Shown here in pieces: positions 61,198 through 64,000 of a DNA stretch of 64,000 nucleotides. Position 1 is the first letter of the stretch. Each line of letters starts with the position of its first letter. The position numbers and the translations under genes were made by a program. Source of the stretch: Hydrogenovibrio sp965140365 (GTDB taxonomy: Bacteria > Pseudomonadota > Gammaproteobacteria > Thiomicrospirales > Thiomicrospiraceae); assembly GCA_965140365.1 (NCBI GenBank), contig OZ223196.1; one strand, written 5' to 3'. The notes under the pieces were generated by a model. It worked only from the letters and a program-made list of their open reading frames with translations. It had not been told where the DNA came from and did no database searches.

Positions 61198-61989
61198 ATG
61201 TCCTGCTTTTTTGATACACACTGTCATCTGGCAGATGATTTTTTTTCAGATGACCTGCTCGCAACCAGCTTGCGGCCTAGTTCATTCGAAAACCCTACAC
61301 ACGCACACTATTTTCTCAGTGTCGCCACGTCTTCTTCTGATTTTCTCAAAACAGTCGAACTCAGCCTTAAACACCCTCAAATCTTTTCTGCTGTTGGTTT
61401 GCACCCATGGTTTATTACGCCGGATTACAAGCAACAATTGTTTGAGCTGGATGCGTTTTTAAAAACGCATCGTGGCCATTTGTCCGCGATCGGAGAGATT
61501 GGGCTTGATAAGGGAAAAGGGCGTGTGGAGATGGCTTGGCAAGAGGCGGTGTTTGAACATCAGCTGGGCCTAGCCGAAACCTTTCAATTGCCGGTTTCAA
61601 TTCATTGTACGAAAGCCTTTAATTTAATGCTTCGTCACTTACGTTCATTAACGGTAGCTGGTGTTATGCATGGATTTTCCGGAGGGGCGAAGATGGCCGA
61701 ACAGTTTGTCGAAGCTGGTCAGTTCATTGGGGTGAATTCTGTTTTGCTAAATGACAATGCGCGTCGATACCATGAAATGGTGCAGGCGGTTGGGCTAAAA
61801 TCGTTGGTTTTAGAGTCTGATGCGCCTTTTGGCATGAATTTACCGCAGGGTAATCCTTTGTCTGGCCTTGATGCTCTATCGATTAAAATAGCAGAGTTAT
61901 TACAGGTTTCACCGGAAGAGGTGATTACGGCAACCTGTGAAAATGCAAAACGATTATTTTTAAAGGATAAAAATGGAAGCCCTGTTTGA
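61198..61989 (+). CDS. TatD-family metal-dependent hydrolase
   Basis: A TIM-barrel nuclease/hydrolase of 263 residues, related to YjjV/YcfH. Metal ligands appear in FDTHCHL (His8, His10), the Glu of IGEIGLD, His in SIHCTKA, His in VMHGFSG and Asp in LESDAPFG. TatD proteins act as 3'-5' exonucleases or on D-aminoacyl-tRNA; the exact activity here is open. The ATG sits directly at the end of the rplQ terminator T-run, so there is no room for a normal ribosome site on a transcript starting downstream. It overlaps tcdA by 17 bases. Confidence 0.85.
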   Translation: MSCFFDTHCHLADDFFSDDLLATSLRPSSFENPTHAHYFLSVATSSSDFLKTVELSLKHPQIFSAVGLHPWFITPDYKQQLFELDAFLKTHRGHLSAIGEIGLDKGKGRVEMAWQEAVFEHQLGLAETFQLPVSIHCTKAFNLMLRHLRSLTVAGVMHGFSGGAKMAEQFVEAGQFIGVNSVLLNDNARRYHEMVQAVGLKSLVLESDAPFGMNLPQGNPLSGLDALSIKIAELLQVSPEEVITATCENAKRLFLKDKNGSPV

Positions 61990-62686
61990 AAGAAGTCGGT
62001 TGGTTTTTGATGATGATGGCATTGAGCGCCTTCAACAAAGTCATGTCTTGGTGGCCGGAGTAGGCGGTGTCGGCGGCTTTGTCGTGGAAGCGCTGGCTCG
62101 GGCCGGAGTGGGGCGGCTCACCATTGTTGATCATGACCAGGTCTCGCCATCGAATTTGAATCGGCAAATTATTGCCTTGCGATCCACCCAAGGACAAAAT
62201 AAGGCCATGGCAATGAAAGCCCGGATTCAAGACATTAATCCGAACTGCGAAGTGACGGTTATTGAGCAGTTTTTGAAACCCGAAGATATGGACTCTTTAC
62301 TTGAAAATGACTTTGATTATGTCGTGGATGCGATTGACAGTTTGAATTGTAAGGTCGCTTTAGTCGCCACCGCCTTTCAAAAAGGGTTTAACGTGGTGTC
62401 GAGTATGGGGGCCGGACGGCGTATTGACCCGTCCAAAATCCAAATCACCGACTTGTCGAAAACCCATACCTGTGGCCTGGCGCGCAATATGCGTCAACGC
62501 CTAAAAAAACAAGGCATTCATAAAGGGGTTAGGGTGGTGTTTTCCACCGAGCTGCCGAAAGAGCCTGGCCCAATGGAAGAAATTGAGGGCGCGCGCGGTC
62601 GTGTTGTCAATGGAACGGCCAGTTACATGCCGGGCATCTTCGGTTTGATGTTGTCCGGTATCGTCATTCAGGATTTGGCGGTTTAG
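61973..62686 (+). CDS. tcdA: tRNA threonylcarbamoyladenosine dehydratase
   Basis: An E1-like ThiF-fold enzyme that cyclises t6A37 in tRNA to ct6A using ATP. 237 residues: ALFERSRLVFDDDGIERLQ at the start, the nucleotide motif VLVAGVGGVGGFVVEALAR, DHDQVSPSNLNRQ, DAIDSLNCK, and the C-terminal GTASYMPGIFGLMLSG. AAGGATAAAA precedes the ATG, which lies inside the tatD-like gene, so the two are coupled. Its stop overlaps the stop of the convergent DUF2927 gene. Confidence 0.93.
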   Translation: MEALFERSRLVFDDDGIERLQQSHVLVAGVGGVGGFVVEALARAGVGRLTIVDHDQVSPSNLNRQIIALRSTQGQNKAMAMKARIQDINPNCEVTVIEQFLKPEDMDSLLENDFDYVVDAIDSLNCKVALVATAFQKGFNVVSSMGAGRRIDPSKIQITDLSKTHTCGLARNMRQRLKKQGIHKGVRVVFSTELPKEPGPMEEIEGARGRVVNGTASYMPGIFGLMLSGIVIQDLAV

Positions 62687-63477
62687 TTCAAAAGCGGGTA
62701 CAAACCGGACTTGTTGACTAAGTGTCCCGCCCTGCGTATCAAGCCATTACGTTGATAAAATTGCAGCTCTCGATGAATAATGGGTTGAATGTCATTTTGA
62801 TTCATTCCGGCTTTAATTTCAGGTGAGTACAGTAGCTTCAGTAGCATATAATCCAATCCGGTTAATAGGTCAATGCGGCTTTTGTCATTGGCAATGCTTG
62901 GGTTAACCCAATCGGAATCATTCGGAAGCCCCATCACCTGTGTGGCTTCTTCTACAATGCATGCAGGTAGTAAGCCGCGGCTCATAGCGTGGTCCACTGG
63001 AATGATAATGGCAGCATGCACAATTTCATGCTGTTTGTTTAAATGGTATGTTCCCATGCAATGGCTTTCTCGAGATAAGTTTTTCACATCCGAAGGGGCA
63101 AAGGTGTCGATGGCCATTTGATAGTAACGGTCTTTGGTGAAAATAATTTTGAAGTTGGCCGGGTGGGTAGGATCGCTGCTTTGGATTTTATGATTTGTGA
63201 TTTCTTTCAGTTGGTCTAAGTGCGCATCGGTCATGCGTGTGACTAAGTCGTTTTTCGGAAGAAAATAATATTGGTATTCGAAATAAATGGGTTTCTGCCA
63301 TTTGATGACTCGACCATCTGTTTTCCGGTATTCATTTTTCAAGGCAATCTCCGAAAACGCTTTTTGAATGTACGCTGGTGATTGCCAATCATTGGTTAGA
63401 CTGCTTGCCGAAACCATTAGCGTTGTCGAGAAGAGCGCAAGCCCGATCCAGATGTTTCGTAGTGCTGTGTTAAGCAT
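62683..63477 (-). CDS. DUF2927 exported protein
   Basis: 264 residues with a signal peptide (core about 9-22, cut likely after VSA). The mature part fits DUF2927: FSEIALKNEY, IKWQKPIYFEY, then the cysteine-containing CIVEEATQVMGLPND, SRIDLLTGLDYMLLKLLYSPEI and GMNQNDIQPII. The Glu-rich helix after CIV with a His-containing strand before it recalls metallopeptidases, but no full HEXXH motif exists. Function unknown; likely periplasmic. It is downstream of uvrA but separated from it by a terminator. Confidence 0.75.
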   Translation of the reverse strand: MLNTALRNIWIGLALFSTTLMVSASSLTNDWQSPAYIQKAFSEIALKNEYRKTDGRVIKWQKPIYFEYQYYFLPKNDLVTRMTDAHLDQLKEITNHKIQSSDPTHPANFKIIFTKDRYYQMAIDTFAPSDVKNLSRESHCMGTYHLNKQHEIVHAAIIIPVDHAMSRGLLPACIVEEATQVMGLPNDSDWVNPSIANDKSRIDLLTGLDYMLLKLLYSPEIKAGMNQNDIQPIIHRELQFYQRNGLIRRAGHLVNKSGLYPLLN

Positions 63478-63504
63478 GGGTTTAGCCCTCTCAGGGGAAG
63501 CCGA

Positions 63505-63526
63505 AAACCACCAGGCCTGGTGGTTT
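63505..63526 (-). terminator. Terminator of uvrA containing CCAGGCCTGG
   Basis: A 22-base perfect palindrome (arms 63505-63515 and 63516-63526) at the uvrA stop codon, with a T-run on the minus strand. Its core at 63511-63520 is the dispersed 10-bp palindrome. Confidence 0.8.
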
Positions 63527-64000
63527 ATCCGTTTTTGCTTCGGCCGCTTTCCAATATTTTATTCAAGTAGTGGCCGGTGTATGACTGTTTGTTTTTCGCT
63601 ACGTCTTCCGGTGTACCGATGGCGATGATTTCGCCGCCGCCGGAACCGCCTTCTGGGCCGAGGTCAACAATCCAGTCCGCTGTTTTAATTACGTCCAGGT
63701 TGTGCTCGATAATCACAATGGTATTGCCCTGGTCGCGTAAATTCTGAATGACTTTTAATAATAGCTCAATGTCGTGGAAATGCAAACCGGTTGTTGGCTC
63801 GTCCAAAATATAGAGTGTATTGCCGGTATCGCGTTTCGAGAGTTCTTTCGCCAGTTTCACCCGTTGTGCTTCGCCGCCGGAAAGCGTGGTGGCGCTTTGT
63901 CCTAGCTTGATGTAGCCGAGTCCGACTTCCATCAGCATTTGCAGTTTACGCGCAATGACGGGAATGGCGTCAAAAAAGGCGCGAGCATCTTCTACGGTCA
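63525..64000 (-). CDS. uvrA: Excinuclease ABC subunit A, C-terminal part
   Basis: The last 158 codons of a gene entering from the right edge. UvrA is the damage-recognising ATPase of nucleotide excision repair. The second ABC domain is visible: signature LSGGEAQRVKLAKEL, Walker B TLYILDEPTTGLHF, and the switch histidine in VIIEHNLDVIKTADWIVDLG. The C-terminus reads GHYLNKILESGRSKNG, and the gene ends in a palindromic terminator. Confidence 0.97.
   Translation of the reverse strand, partial: TVEDARAFFDAIPVIARKLQMLMEVGLGYIKLGQSATTLSGGEAQRVKLAKELSKRDTGNTLYILDEPTTGLHFHDIELLLKVIQNLRDQGNTIVIIEHNLDVIKTADWIVDLGPEGGSGGGEIIAIGTPEDVAKNKQSYTGHYLNKILESGRSKNG

Overview
The window is a chromosomal stretch of a gammaproteobacterium. 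Gene order and protein sequences (E. coli-like RpoB/RpoC/EF-Tu and ribosomal operons; a tkt-gap-pgk-pyk-fba run with rpe and gph close by; a eukaryotic-type ornithine decarboxylase) fit a sulfur-oxidising autotroph of the Thiomicrospira/Hydrogenovibrio type. That assignment is inference: no RuBisCO or sox gene lies in the window. There is no prophage, transposase, CRISPR array or restriction system. Almost everything is housekeeping, so the unusual signals are in non-coding structure.

Layout. 1-5.4 kb: start of a divergent DUF3365 gene, an RND efflux pair (adaptor and permease) and a rhodanese. 5.7-13 kb: tkt, gap, pgk, pyk and fba, several separated by intrinsic terminators, serving glycolysis/gluconeogenesis and the Calvin cycle. 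13-15.3 kb: a small membrane protein gene, then psiE-purC-bioD on the minus strand. 15.6-21.6 kb: rpe, gph, a small ORF overlapping trpE, then trpE-trpG-trpD-trpC. 21.6-24.9 kb: a polyamine operon (speD-speE-ornithine decarboxylase) behind a structured leader, followed by an OsmC-family gene. 25-28.4 kb, minus strand: a zinc peptidase, bioA and truC. 28.5-29.5 kb: two small exported proteins (GlcG/HbpS-like and DUF302).

29.7-61.2 kb is the transcription/translation superregion: tRNA-Tyr, -Gly, -Thr, tuf, tRNA-Trp, secE-nusG, rplKAJL-rpoBC, the str operon (rpsL-rpsG-fusA-tuf), and the S10, spc and alpha operons through rplQ. Good promoters stand before the tRNA-tuf unit, rpsL, rpsJ and rplN (the E. 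coli spc boundary), with a weaker one before rpsM. The two tuf genes appear identical in DNA. rpmJ is missing from its usual place after secY. 61.2-64 kb: tatD-like, tcdA, a DUF2927 exported protein and the 3' end of uvrA.

Most notable non-coding signals: (1) the 10-bp palindrome CCAGGCCTGG occurs at least eight times, in genes, spacers and terminators; (2) a 162-bp imperfect palindrome lies between rpe and gph, flanked by a 3-bp direct repeat; (3) the speD leader has two perfect hairpins and a possible loop-to-upstream pairing; (4) an intrinsic terminator sits between the S10 promoter and rpsJ; (5) phased repeats lie upstream of the tRNA-tuf promoter.
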